A stretch of DNA of 64,000 bases, from contig NZ_JQEI01000003.1 in the NCBI RefSeq assembly GCF_000743355.1, positions 367,448-431,447 on the forward strand, read 5' to 3'. This DNA comes from Serratia sp. Ag1. GTDB lineage: Bacteria; Pseudomonadota; Gammaproteobacteria; Enterobacterales; Enterobacteriaceae. The position numbers and the translations under genes were made by a program. Positions 8,848 to 17,310 of the stretch are shown in pieces. Position 1 is the stretch's first letter. The number at the start of each line of letters is the position of its first letter. The notes under the pieces are model-generated. The model was not told the DNA's origin. It searched no databases and saw nothing but the letters and a program-made list of their open reading frames with translations.

Positions 8848-9184
8848 ATAGTTACTGCCTAGGCAGCCAATACCCACTAAGTATATATGGGTATATACCC
8901 GTCATACTTCAAGTTGCTTGGATGTTGGCTGCGTTATTTAAGACATTAGAATAGGCTCTTAGGTATAACCAAGCAGAATACATAACTAGAGTAGCTGTAT
9001 TTTAATGAATATGATGGATGGGACTAAGTATTTTCTGAGAATAGATTTTGTAACTTCGAATTCAGCAGACCCAATCTGGTTCAGCATGAATGCTTGAAAG
9101 AAGGAGGGGGGACATTGATCCCCCATTGAAAAAACCAATGTGTTAGAGAAGTAGCTTAGGTGTTGCTTAGTCAGGATGACAAAT
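8848..9184. other. Intergenic region with ERIC remnant and hairpin
   Basis: This 337-bp gap holds no credible gene. It contains an ERIC end fragment (8894-8934) and a G/C hairpin at 9106-9124 (GGGGGG, loop, CCCCC) that could end transcription. The composition becomes AT-rich here, marking the change to the regulator gene and the T6SS locus. Confidence 0.6.
8894..8934. repeat. Truncated ERIC end
   Basis: TATACCCGTCATACTTCAAG followed by TTGCTTGGATGTTGGCTGCG is the inverted right end of an ERIC element. The rest of the element is missing. It sits at the left edge of the AT-rich stretch before the T6SS. Confidence 0.75.
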
Positions 9185-9916
9185 TTAAAGATAATTAAGA
9201 TAACCGCTAGTAATCAGGTCGTTGGCTTTTTTAAGCCTGTAGCGAATGTTCGCCCGCAACCAACTATCTGATGACCATTCATTTCTTACTCTTTCTTCAC
9301 CAAAAATCTCCGAGGCGATATCTTTGTGCGTAAGACCTTGATTTCTATCATCAATAGCTTTAAGCAAGTCTAAACAATGCTTCTCTTTCTCATCAGTTTC
9401 ACATCGATTGTTGATAATACTTTTTATAATATCAATATTCCTGCTAATTGTGTTAGTTTTCAAGCTCAAAGGGATATACAAGAATAAATTTGAATTCTCA
9501 TTTAGCGTAATACCTCCGTCAGCAAAAAACTGAAAGTAGTTGTTATTATTGAATATTTTTATGCAGAGCGTATCATCCATCAATTGGAGAGTACGCTGAT
9601 GAACTTCTGGCTTACACGTGATACTACCCCAGGTGAAATCACCGTAAGTACTGAGGGCTAATCTAATAGAACGCTTGCTGAGCCTGGGAGACCAAAAGAC
9701 ATCGATAGGGTCCGGGTTATTAGGGTCAACATACTTCATTAAACCCCATTTTTTTTCAGCCTCAAGATCTAAAACATTTTGTGTTTTTACAACACTATCC
9801 GATATATCACTAACACGGCGCCCCTCTTTTAGCATAGCGGCTTCCCAGTCACTTATGTACTGAGGGTTCCTTCTCAAACACTCCCAAGCAAAATCAGTAT
9901 ATACCCGCTTTTTCAT
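9185..9916 (-). CDS. DUF6499/DUF2285-type putative regulator
   Basis: A 243-residue AT-rich gene. The N terminus, DFAWECLRRNPQYISDWE, fits the DUF6499 'transcriptional regulator' domain, which typically reads W-x-F-L-R-R-N-P-x-Y-x-x-D. The C terminus, SWLRANIRYRLKKANDLI followed by TSGYLNYL, fits the end of DUF2285, a putative DNA-binding helix-turn-helix region. Such proteins are common beside integrative and conjugative elements in Proteobacteria. The start is the ATG at 9916 with AAGGA 8 bases upstream. It is divergent from the T6SS operon, 255 bp away. It may be a leftover of a mobile element or a regulator of the T6SS; neither is shown by the sequence. Confidence 0.65.
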   Translation of the reverse strand: MKKRVYTDFAWECLRRNPQYISDWEAAMLKEGRRVSDISDSVVKTQNVLDLEAEKKWGLMKYVDPNNPDPIDVFWSPRLSKRSIRLALSTYGDFTWGSITCKPEVHQRTLQLMDDTLCIKIFNNNNYFQFFADGGITLNENSNLFLYIPLSLKTNTISRNIDIIKSIINNRCETDEKEKHCLDLLKAIDDRNQGLTHKDIASEIFGEERVRNEWSSDSWLRANIRYRLKKANDLITSGYLNYL

Positions 9917-10171
9917 GGTGACATCCTTTGATCTGCAATATCCACATCACGCAAATCATAGTAACGATATGGCAAGTAATCTTTAGAGGGTGAAAAGTCA
10001 GATTTCAAAATTTATCCCTGCATTCTAATCCTAACACGGACTAATAATTATAGTCATTGAATTAGCAAGAAATAAAAATTCATGTAACTCACCGCAAAAA
10101 TAAGAACATTCTCAAATATGTGTGCTGTTATCGCACAAATTAGTTTGTAGGCTTAAAGGGAGGGTAATAAT

Positions 10172-11140
10172 ATGGATGCAACATTTTCTCAAGATCTATT
10201 TGGCGTCGAATTCGACCCACTATATAGCGAAATAGAAGCGACTTTAGCACAACAAGACGAATCTTCCGACCCACTTTCTACGTCGCATGAACCACCCAAA
10301 ATAAATTGGCAGCTCATCGCTGAACAATGTGAAAAACTACTCGAGCAATGCTATGACTTACGGGTAATGCTGTGGCTCATCCGAGCCAATATGCACCTGG
10401 AAGGAGTGTCAGCCTTATTTCGCGGTTTAGCAAAACTGACTGACCGTATTGCAGAAAACCCTGATTCAATCTACCCGCTATCTGAAGATATCCCCGTCAA
10501 TAGCGGGCACGCTACTGCGCTTGGCTGGCTATCAACCGCACAGTGTATTGCTGAATTGAAATCTTCGCGTTTAACAGTAGAACATCTATTCACTGTACAA
10601 GAATTGATCAGCTCGGAGTCAAACGCAAATGAGTTACTCCGTTATCCACTGATATCATCCACTCAGCTATTGAGTGTGAATGCCTACTTTCAAAAAAATA
10701 ATCACCCTGATTTACTGGAGCAATTCAATAGTATTAGTAAGAAAATTAAAATAATTGAAGAATACGCTAATCAATACTCCGACAGTTATCAATTAATTTG
10801 TGATCAACTACATATTTTTTTAGCGAAATGCATTACGTTTCTTACACAAACAAATAACCACAAAAATAATAATGATATTAGCCTTGGCGAGGACATATTA
10901 ACGTCTGCGCCAACAAAAGAAACTTTTCCACCCGTTGAAAACATACACATTCGCTCACGTCAAGAAATAATTATTATGCTCGATCGCATTTTAGAGTATT
11001 TCCAACATTTTGAGCCTAGCCATCCTGCACCCATATTCATACGCCGTAGCAAACAGATGATCGGCATGGATTTCGTTTCTATCGTAGAAGACCTGCTTCC
11101 AGAGTCTTTGATCGCTTTACAACAATTTACCGGAAAGTAA
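10172..11140 (+). CDS. tssA: T6SS baseplate/sheath-cap protein TssA
   Basis: A 322-residue protein. The region around residues 100-150 (LFRGLAKLTDRIAENPDSIY followed by PLSEDIP) matches the ImpA_N domain of TssA, which guides baseplate and tail-sheath assembly in the cytoplasm. The C terminus, FEPSHPAPIFIRRSKQMI followed by GMDFVSIVEDLLPE, is the typical short C-terminal helical segment of TssA proteins. The start is the ATG at 10172 with GGGAGG about 8 bases upstream. It is the first gene of a co-oriented T6SS locus, 28 bp before tssB. Its codon use is clearly more AT-rich than tssB-tssM. Confidence 0.85.
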   Translation: MDATFSQDLFGVEFDPLYSEIEATLAQQDESSDPLSTSHEPPKINWQLIAEQCEKLLEQCYDLRVMLWLIRANMHLEGVSALFRGLAKLTDRIAENPDSIYPLSEDIPVNSGHATALGWLSTAQCIAELKSSRLTVEHLFTVQELISSESNANELLRYPLISSTQLLSVNAYFQKNNHPDLLEQFNSISKKIKIIEEYANQYSDSYQLICDQLHIFLAKCITFLTQTNNHKNNNDISLGEDILTSAPTKETFPPVENIHIRSRQEIIIMLDRILEYFQHFEPSHPAPIFIRRSKQMIGMDFVSIVEDLLPESLIALQQFTGK

Positions 11141-11168
11141 CCCCAGATGGTTTGATGAGGATATAGAG

Positions 11169-11723
11169 ATGACCAAAGATTCAAGCTCTCAGAAGTTCAT
11201 TGGCAGAAATAATGCCCCAAGGGTGCAAATAGAATATGACGTCGAGATTTACGGTTCTAACAAAAAGGTAGAACTGCCATTTGTGACTGGCGTGATGGCA
11301 GATCTTTCTGGTCATCGAGATAAACCACTCGCCGCCGTTGAAGACCGTAAATTCCTGACCTTCGATCAGGACAACTTTGACGCCCGTATGCGTGCCATTA
11401 AGCCACGGCTCAAGTTCTACGTGGATAACACATTGAGTGATGACGAAGAACAACTGGATATCGAACTCGAATTCGAATCCATGGATGACTTTTCTCCTGG
11501 CGCCATTGCCCGTCGCATACCTCAAATGGACAGGCTACTTCAAGCCCGAACACATCTGGCGGAGTTGATTACCTACATGGACGGTAAGGCCAGTGCGGAG
11601 GAAGTGGTTAAACAGCTTCTTGAACAGCCCGACTTCTTACAGCGTTTGGCAACAGATGCACAAAGCACGGTTGATAGCCTCGGTAACAATCTGGATAGCG
11701 AAGCCTCTGAGGGAGATGAATAG
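11169..11723 (+). CDS. tssB: T6SS contractile sheath small subunit TssB (VipA)
   Basis: A 184-residue sheath subunit. The N-terminal APRVQIEYDVEIYGSNKKVE followed by LPFVTGVMADLSG is the diagnostic TssB/VipA start. The middle segment FSPGAIARRIPQMDRLLQAR also fits. With TssC it forms the helical sheath that contracts to fire the Hcp tube. The length is near the usual 165-185. The TAG stop at 11721-11723 shares its last base with the GTG start of tssC, so translation is likely coupled, giving the 1:1 ratio of sheath subunits. Confidence 0.95.
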   Translation: MTKDSSSQKFIGRNNAPRVQIEYDVEIYGSNKKVELPFVTGVMADLSGHRDKPLAAVEDRKFLTFDQDNFDARMRAIKPRLKFYVDNTLSDDEEQLDIELEFESMDDFSPGAIARRIPQMDRLLQARTHLAELITYMDGKASAEEVVKQLLEQPDFLQRLATDAQSTVDSLGNNLDSEASEGDE

Positions 11724-13234
11724 TGGAGAACCTGCAACAGCCCCCTGTCAATGGTTTACCAGACGTTGAGGTAACCTTTGCGAACAATGAATTAGACGAA
11801 ATTCTCAAGCGCTCGTTCCGACCGCGCACTGATGAAGCGTCATCTGCCGTCCGCCGGGCAATCGGGACACTCGCGGCCTACGCCAACAAAGGGAAGGTCA
11901 AGGTCAGTCGTGATGTCGTACTGACTATCGAATCTTTAGTCGCAGAGATCGATGAAAAGCTTTCAGAGCAAATGAACCATGTTCTGCACCATAAAGAATT
12001 TCAGAAACTGGAATCTGCTTGGCGTGGCCTGAACCATCTGGTGGATAACACCGAAGTCAGTGAAACACTGAAAATTCGCGTACTCAATATCAGTAAAGAT
12101 GAACTGGCGAAAACGCTACGGCGCTATCGTGGTTCCGCCTGGGATCAAAGCCCCATCTTCAAACAGGTTTACGAACATGAGTATGGCCAGTTTGGTGGAG
12201 AACCCTTTGGCTGCATGATTGGGGACTTTGAATTCGATCACAGCCCGCAAAATGTCGCCCTATTGACCGAGTTGGCCAAGGTAGCCGCTGCCGCTCACTG
12301 TCCTTTTATCGCCTCTGCCTCCCCCAGCATCATGCAAATGAACAGTTGGCAGGAGTTGGGCAACCCGCGTGATATCGGCAAAATTTTCACCACGCCAGAA
12401 TATGCCCCCTGGAGACGGCTACGTGAAAGCAATGACTCGCGTTATCTGGTACTGACGCTGCCTCGTTTTCTTTCACGCTTACCCTACGGAGCCAAGAGCC
12501 TGCCAATCGACGATTTCGCCTTCGAAGAAGTGGTCAGCCCTTATTCCATCGACGATTTTACCTGGGCCAATGCAGCCTATGCCATGGGGGTCAATATCAA
12601 CCGTGCTTTCAATGAATACGGTTGGTGCTCGCGGATACGCGGCATTGAGTCCGGGGGGTCGGTTGAAGAGCTTCCTGCATACGCTTTCCCGTCTGACGAA
12701 GGCGGTTATGAATTGACTTGCCCTACCGAACTGGCCATTTCCGATCGCCGTGAAAACGAATTGTCCAATGCCGGTTTCCTACCGCTGGTCTACAGAAAAC
12801 ATTCCGATTTTGCTGCGTTTATCGGTTCGTGCACGTTGCACTCTCCTGCGGAGTATGAAGATCCCGATGCAACCGCAAACGCCAAACTTTCTGCACGCTT
12901 GCCCTACATCTTTGCCACCTGCCGTTTCGCCCACTATCTCAAGTGTATCGTGCGCGACAAGATCGGTTCGTTCCGTTCCCGTGATGATATGCAAGTTTGG
13001 CTGAACGATTGGTTGATGAACTACGTTGATGGCGATCCGTCGATTTCCACGGAAGCCACCAAGGCCAAAAGACCGCTGGCTGCCGCAGAAGTTCGGGTTG
13101 AAGACGTGGAAGACGATCCGGGTTTTTACCGGGCTCATTTCTACCTGCGCCCTCACTACCAGTTGGAAGGTATGACGGTATCCCTAAGGTTGGTTTCCAA
13201 ACTCCCTTCCAGCAAGGAAGGCAAAGAGCAATAA
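11723..13234 (+). CDS. tssC: T6SS contractile sheath large subunit TssC (VipB)
   Basis: A 503-residue sheath subunit of normal length. Recognisable segments are HHKEFQKLESAWRGLNHLV, FGCMIGDFEFDHSP, and the C-terminal HFYLRPHYQLEGMTVSLRLV, all conserved in TssC/VipB. It begins with GTG at 11723 in a TAGTG stop-start overlap with tssB, with GGGAG 8 bases upstream. It pairs with TssB in the sheath; the ClpV ATPase recycles the contracted form. A 189-bp gap follows before hcp. Confidence 0.95.
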   Translation: MENLQQPPVNGLPDVEVTFANNELDEILKRSFRPRTDEASSAVRRAIGTLAAYANKGKVKVSRDVVLTIESLVAEIDEKLSEQMNHVLHHKEFQKLESAWRGLNHLVDNTEVSETLKIRVLNISKDELAKTLRRYRGSAWDQSPIFKQVYEHEYGQFGGEPFGCMIGDFEFDHSPQNVALLTELAKVAAAAHCPFIASASPSIMQMNSWQELGNPRDIGKIFTTPEYAPWRRLRESNDSRYLVLTLPRFLSRLPYGAKSLPIDDFAFEEVVSPYSIDDFTWANAAYAMGVNINRAFNEYGWCSRIRGIESGGSVEELPAYAFPSDEGGYELTCPTELAISDRRENELSNAGFLPLVYRKHSDFAAFIGSCTLHSPAEYEDPDATANAKLSARLPYIFATCRFAHYLKCIVRDKIGSFRSRDDMQVWLNDWLMNYVDGDPSISTEATKAKRPLAAAEVRVEDVEDDPGFYRAHFYLRPHYQLEGMTVSLRLVSKLPSSKEGKEQ

Positions 13235-13423
13235 CAGCGCAACACCAAAACGCTTACCCAGAATAATTCTGCCGCTCAGCGCGCAGAGTCTGGCATCGCT
13301 ATGGCAACGCACAGGACCCATGACAAGGAGGTGCATTAACGAAGAGAGTTTTTTATTAAAAGAATCAGTCCATTACAGACATCGTTCAACACAAACTTAA
13401 TGACATTAATTCAGGAGTAAAGA

Positions 13424-13942
13424 ATGGCAGCGTTAGTGGATTATTTTCTCAAAATTGAAGGGGTAGAAGGTGAGTCGCCGGATCAGAACTATGCGGGCTG
13501 GATCCAATTGCAAGCCTGGCAATGGTCAGAAGAGAACGCAGGCCGTTGGGGATTCGGCAGCGGTGGCGGCTCCGGTAAAGTCGAAATGAAAGATTTCGAA
13601 TTCCGTATGGTCAGTAACAAAGCCTCGCCGAAGCTGTTTCTGATGTGTGCTACTGGCGACCATATTCCACAGGCTAAATTGGTCTGCCGTAAATCAGGCA
13701 GCGGCCAGCAAGACTTCCTGACCGTCACCTTCAGTAATTGTCTGGTTTCCTCGTTCAAAACCGTCGGCAATATGCCACTCGGCATCGCGGAAAAGCTGGA
13801 TGTCGACACGGTTCTACCCACTGACGTGATCAGTCTGAACTTTGCCCGTATTGAAATTGAATACAAAGAGCAAAAAAACGATGGTTCGATGGGTGCAGTA
13901 ATCAAATCAGGTTACGACCTAAAACTGAACTCTCGGGTTTAA
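13424..13942 (+). CDS. hcp: T6SS tube protein Hcp (TssD)
   Basis: A 172-residue Hcp, the hexameric ring protein that stacks into the inner tube and is also secreted. The start MAALVDYFLKIEGVEGES and the end SVISL-type strand followed by Gly-Tyr-Asp-Leu are typical. The start is the ATG at 13424 with AGGAG 6-8 bases upstream. It has a private 189-bp leader after tssC, and a perfect 11-bp hairpin lies directly after the stop. Both suggest separate, higher expression of this abundant protein. Confidence 0.95.
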   Translation: MAALVDYFLKIEGVEGESPDQNYAGWIQLQAWQWSEENAGRWGFGSGGGSGKVEMKDFEFRMVSNKASPKLFLMCATGDHIPQAKLVCRKSGSGQQDFLTVTFSNCLVSSFKTVGNMPLGIAEKLDVDTVLPTDVISLNFARIEIEYKEQKNDGSMGAVIKSGYDLKLNSRV

Positions 13943-13954
13943 CAGCGTCAATCA

Positions 13955-13980
13955 GGCTGCTCCAGAAACCTGGAGCAGCC
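13955..13980. terminator. Hairpin after hcp
   Basis: A perfect 11-bp stem, GGCTGCTCCAG with CTGGAGCAGCC, has an AAAC loop. There is no T-run behind it. It probably acts as a partial terminator or 3' mRNA stabiliser, so that hcp message exceeds that of the downstream tss genes. Confidence 0.6.
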
Positions 13981-14007
13981 ACTCAGCTCTGCTAGGGAAG
14001 GCTAATC

Positions 14008-14451
14008 ATGACCATTTCTGCCCCGATACTGTTCGATAAATTGAGCCTGCGCCATGAACATGTCCGTCTACCACACTGGCGTGAAGTTTTGCTGCGGGAT
14101 ATTGAATGTCTGCTGAATGACTCTGCTCACAGCGCTGCCTTGAAGTTGAGGCATCACCCCCATTGCGAAACTTCCGTGGTTAATTTCGGCCTCCCTTCCC
14201 TAAGCCAGCAAGTGCCGATCAATACCGATCTGATGGAGCTCGCTCGCCACATACAACGCATCATCGCGACGTTTGAACCACGCCTGGATCCGCGCTCGAT
14301 CAAGGTGGTTCCATTGATAGATAAAGACCACACCTGGGTGTTGGCCATCCTGTTTGATATCCATGCCAGATGTAATCTCCCCGGCGAAGAACATCTGATG
14401 AACCTGCGCATCGCCCTTGATTACTCCTATGGAATGGTACGCGTTATCTGA
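14008..14451 (+). CDS. tssE: T6SS baseplate wedge protein TssE (gp25-like)
   Basis: A 147-residue gp25-like baseplate wedge protein. Conserved stretches are LLRDIECLLNDS, SVVNFGLPSLSQQVPIN (the Asn-Phe-Gly-x-Pro motif of TssE) and FEPRLDPRSIKVVPL. With TssF, TssG and TssK it makes the cytoplasmic wedge on which the sheath polymerises. The start is the ATG at 14008 with GGGAAGG upstream. It is 30 bp from tssF. Confidence 0.93.
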   Translation: MTISAPILFDKLSLRHEHVRLPHWREVLLRDIECLLNDSAHSAALKLRHHPHCETSVVNFGLPSLSQQVPINTDLMELARHIQRIIATFEPRLDPRSIKVVPLIDKDHTWVLAILFDIHARCNLPGEEHLMNLRIALDYSYGMVRVI

Positions 14452-14481
14452 ACGACGCAGAGATAAAAGGAACAGGCCACT

Positions 14482-16329
14482 ATGCTGAGCGAAAGTTTTC
14501 TCGCTTTATACAACGAAGAGTTGCGCTACCTGCGTGAAGATGGGCAACGCTTTGCACAAATGCATCCACAGGTTGCCCAGCATCTGGGATTACATGTTGA
14601 TGGCGTGCTCGATCCTTTTGTAGAGCGTTTGCTTGAAGGTACCGCATTCCTCAGTTCGCGCATTCAGGAACGCCTCAATAACGAGCACCCGGAATTTGCG
14701 CTGCAAATGCTCGGGCGTCTGGCCCCTTTGTGGTACACCCCGTTGCCGTCAATTGCCACCATCGCCATGACGCCCGATCTGACCTCTCCTCAATGGCATT
14801 CACACGTTATCTTGCCGAAAGGAAGCCGCGTGACGTTAAACGATGGGTCGTTGAACCATCGGCGGGCCAATTTTTCAACCGGGCGCACGCTGAAAATTCA
14901 ACCCGTAACCATTGAGCATGCCGATTGTAACAGCACTCCCCCGGCCAACTTGCCACATGCGGTGGCCAGCCAGTTACGCGATGGGCAGGCACACCTGGCA
15001 CTGCGCCTTAGCACTCAAGGCGTAGCGGCGTTATCCGAACTCGATCTCGCCCCTTTAAACCTGACGTTGGCTGGGGATATCGTGCATGCCAATCAGGTGA
15101 TGAGCACGTTGCTCAATCACACGCTACGCATTGTCGTCTGGGCAAAAACGGAAGCGCATCCGTTGATTAAGGTGCTTACTAAAGAACAACTGCGCCAAGG
15201 AGGGTTGAGCCAGGATGAAGCATTACTCCCTACCAATCTTAGCGAACTGCCCGGTAGCCGTCTGCTACGCGAGTTTTTTGCCGCACCTTCACGCTTTTTC
15301 AGCCTTGAACTGCACGGCCTGAATGATTTTTTAAAGCAAGGTGAACGCGTACACAGCTTCGAGATTCTGTTTGTCCTGAATCAACGGCCACTGCATTTGA
15401 TCGAACGCGTCCACGCACAGGATTTTCGCCTGTTTGCTACGCCGATCATCAATCTTTATAAACGCCGTTGCAGCCCGGTTCTTATCAATAATGAGCATGT
15501 CGAATACCCAATCACCGTCGATCAGCTGAATCCGCGCCTGTATGCCATCCACCACGTGTTAAGCGTCAATGGATTACTAACCGATGGGGGCAATATTCCA
15601 TTCTCCCCCCTGTATGGGCATGGACATTTTGACAACGACGACAATCTCGGGGGATACAGCATCCGGCGGCGACGTGAATTCAAAGAAAAAAACGACCAGA
15701 AAACTTCGCCAATGATGCCCCATGACAGCCTGTTTATTTCCCTGTCACCGGGGAATACCGGTTTTGATATCGACCGCGTGAAATCGCTGTCGATAGAGGC
15801 CATGGTTTGTGAACGTCATTTACTCCCCAATCAATTACAGCATTCGCAATTCCAATTGGACATCGCACTGCCTATTGGTGCAGTTGAGATGCTGCGTTCA
15901 CCTTCACGGCCACAAGGCGTACCCGACATCGCCCAAGCTTGGCGTGCCCTGCAGCTGATCGCCAATAACCCGTTACGTTATGCACAACCCGAAGTCAGTG
16001 ACTGTTCTGGGCTATTAAAAGACTGGTTATCGCTGTTTTGCCAACCAGGTGACGCCAGCCACCATAAACGCATTACCAGCCTCACCCATGCCAGCATCAG
16101 CCATAACTTCGAACGCTACACCGCTCCTGGCCCATTAGCCTGGGTACGTGGCGTTGAGGCGACTCTCGACTTAAACAGCCAACACCATAGCGATAAAGGC
16201 GCTCTGCTGTTCGCCAGGATCCTGCATCACGCATTATCAGAATACTGCGAGTTGGGTCAGAGCTTACGCATGAGGGTCAAGGTTGACGGCGAAGCCGTTG
16301 CACATTGGGGGCCTATCAGCCATGTCTAG
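14482..16329 (+). CDS. tssF: T6SS baseplate protein TssF
   Basis: A 615-residue TssF of normal length. The start, ALYNEELRYLREDGQRFAQ, followed by HPQVAQHLG and DPFVERLLEGTAFLSSRIQE, is the family hallmark. It forms the wedge with TssG (2:1) and TssE. The gene ends at TAG 16327-16329, 8 bases inside tssG, so the two are translationally coupled. AAAGGAACAG upstream supplies the RBS for the ATG at 14482. Confidence 0.95.
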   Translation: MLSESFLALYNEELRYLREDGQRFAQMHPQVAQHLGLHVDGVLDPFVERLLEGTAFLSSRIQERLNNEHPEFALQMLGRLAPLWYTPLPSIATIAMTPDLTSPQWHSHVILPKGSRVTLNDGSLNHRRANFSTGRTLKIQPVTIEHADCNSTPPANLPHAVASQLRDGQAHLALRLSTQGVAALSELDLAPLNLTLAGDIVHANQVMSTLLNHTLRIVVWAKTEAHPLIKVLTKEQLRQGGLSQDEALLPTNLSELPGSRLLREFFAAPSRFFSLELHGLNDFLKQGERVHSFEILFVLNQRPLHLIERVHAQDFRLFATPIINLYKRRCSPVLINNEHVEYPITVDQLNPRLYAIHHVLSVNGLLTDGGNIPFSPLYGHGHFDNDDNLGGYSIRRRREFKEKNDQKTSPMMPHDSLFISLSPGNTGFDIDRVKSLSIEAMVCERHLLPNQLQHSQFQLDIALPIGAVEMLRSPSRPQGVPDIAQAWRALQLIANNPLRYAQPEVSDCSGLLKDWLSLFCQPGDASHHKRITSLTHASISHNFERYTAPGPLAWVRGVEATLDLNSQHHSDKGALLFARILHHALSEYCELGQSLRMRVKVDGEAVAHWGPISHV

Positions 16330-17293
16330 TTCACCCGCGCTGATTGTTGGCCTTTCTGCCAGCCAGGACTTCTTTGAGCTGTTACGCCGTATTGAACGCG
16401 CCTTACCAAACGAACCCCGTTTAGGCGCTTCAGGGGGACGCAACCAGCGGCGTTTGCGGATCGTTCAACCTGCGGATATGGCCTTTGCTCCGCGCGAAGT
16501 CGCCGATGTCAGGCAACGGCTCAGTGACGTTGAGGATGGGCCGCAGGTGACTATCACCTGCCGCCATTTCGGCTTGTTTGCCCCTTATGGGCCGTTGCCC
16601 ATTCATGTGACAGAACAGGCACGTAATGAGTTATTGGCCAAACGTAATCGGGCTTTTCAGGATTTTGCCAGCATTCTCAGCCAGCGCATGGCTATTTTAT
16701 ATTACCGCGCCTGGTCACAGCTCAACGTTGCGGTGGGACATGATCGGACAACAGCCAATCCTTTTCTACACCACGTCCGTCAAATCGCGGGGGTCACTGC
16801 AAAACAACCGTTAAATCCGCACGTCGCGCGGGTTCGCACACTGTTCCCCGGTGCCTATCTGCCAGGCCAAGGTTCTCTATGGAAATTGCAGGAAATCCTG
16901 AAGCACTACTTTGCCGTTCCGATCCACCTCACACCCCATAAAGGGTTATGGATCGAGGACGCCCATTACACCGAAAACCAGCGTATGGGGAGGTTGGGAA
17001 CAACCCGAATGGGGAGGCGTTTTTTTGACGTCCAACATAGCCTGGTGGTCAACATCGGGCCGTTGTCTGCCACTGAATATCTTAACTATCAACGGGGGAG
17101 TGAACGCCTGAAAACCCTGGTGCATCTGTGCCATGACTTCGTGCGGCACCGGATGATTCTGGATGTGAATCTGCTCATCCAGACCTCACCCCAAATGGCC
17201 TGCCATCTTGGTAAAGGCAATCTTAGCCGTCACTGCTGGTTAAAACCGGGTTCGGCTTTACATATTCAACCGCTTTACAGAACGGTTACTTAA
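16322..17293 (+). CDS. tssG: T6SS baseplate protein TssG
   Basis: A 323-residue TssG. Typical segments are FFELLRRIERALP near the start, CRHFGLFAPYGPLPIHVTEQ around residue 80-100, and the C-terminal CHLGKGNLSRHCWLKPGS. The start is the ATG at 16322, which overlaps the end of tssF by 8 bases. An upstream in-frame ATG at 16283 would lie far inside tssF and does not match family starts. It is a baseplate wedge partner of TssF. clpV follows after 17 bp. Confidence 0.94.
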   Translation: MSSSPALIVGLSASQDFFELLRRIERALPNEPRLGASGGRNQRRLRIVQPADMAFAPREVADVRQRLSDVEDGPQVTITCRHFGLFAPYGPLPIHVTEQARNELLAKRNRAFQDFASILSQRMAILYYRAWSQLNVAVGHDRTTANPFLHHVRQIAGVTAKQPLNPHVARVRTLFPGAYLPGQGSLWKLQEILKHYFAVPIHLTPHKGLWIEDAHYTENQRMGRLGTTRMGRRFFDVQHSLVVNIGPLSATEYLNYQRGSERLKTLVHLCHDFVRHRMILDVNLLIQTSPQMACHLGKGNLSRHCWLKPGSALHIQPLYRTVT

Positions 17294-17310
17294 CTTGAGG
17301 AGCGACAGAG

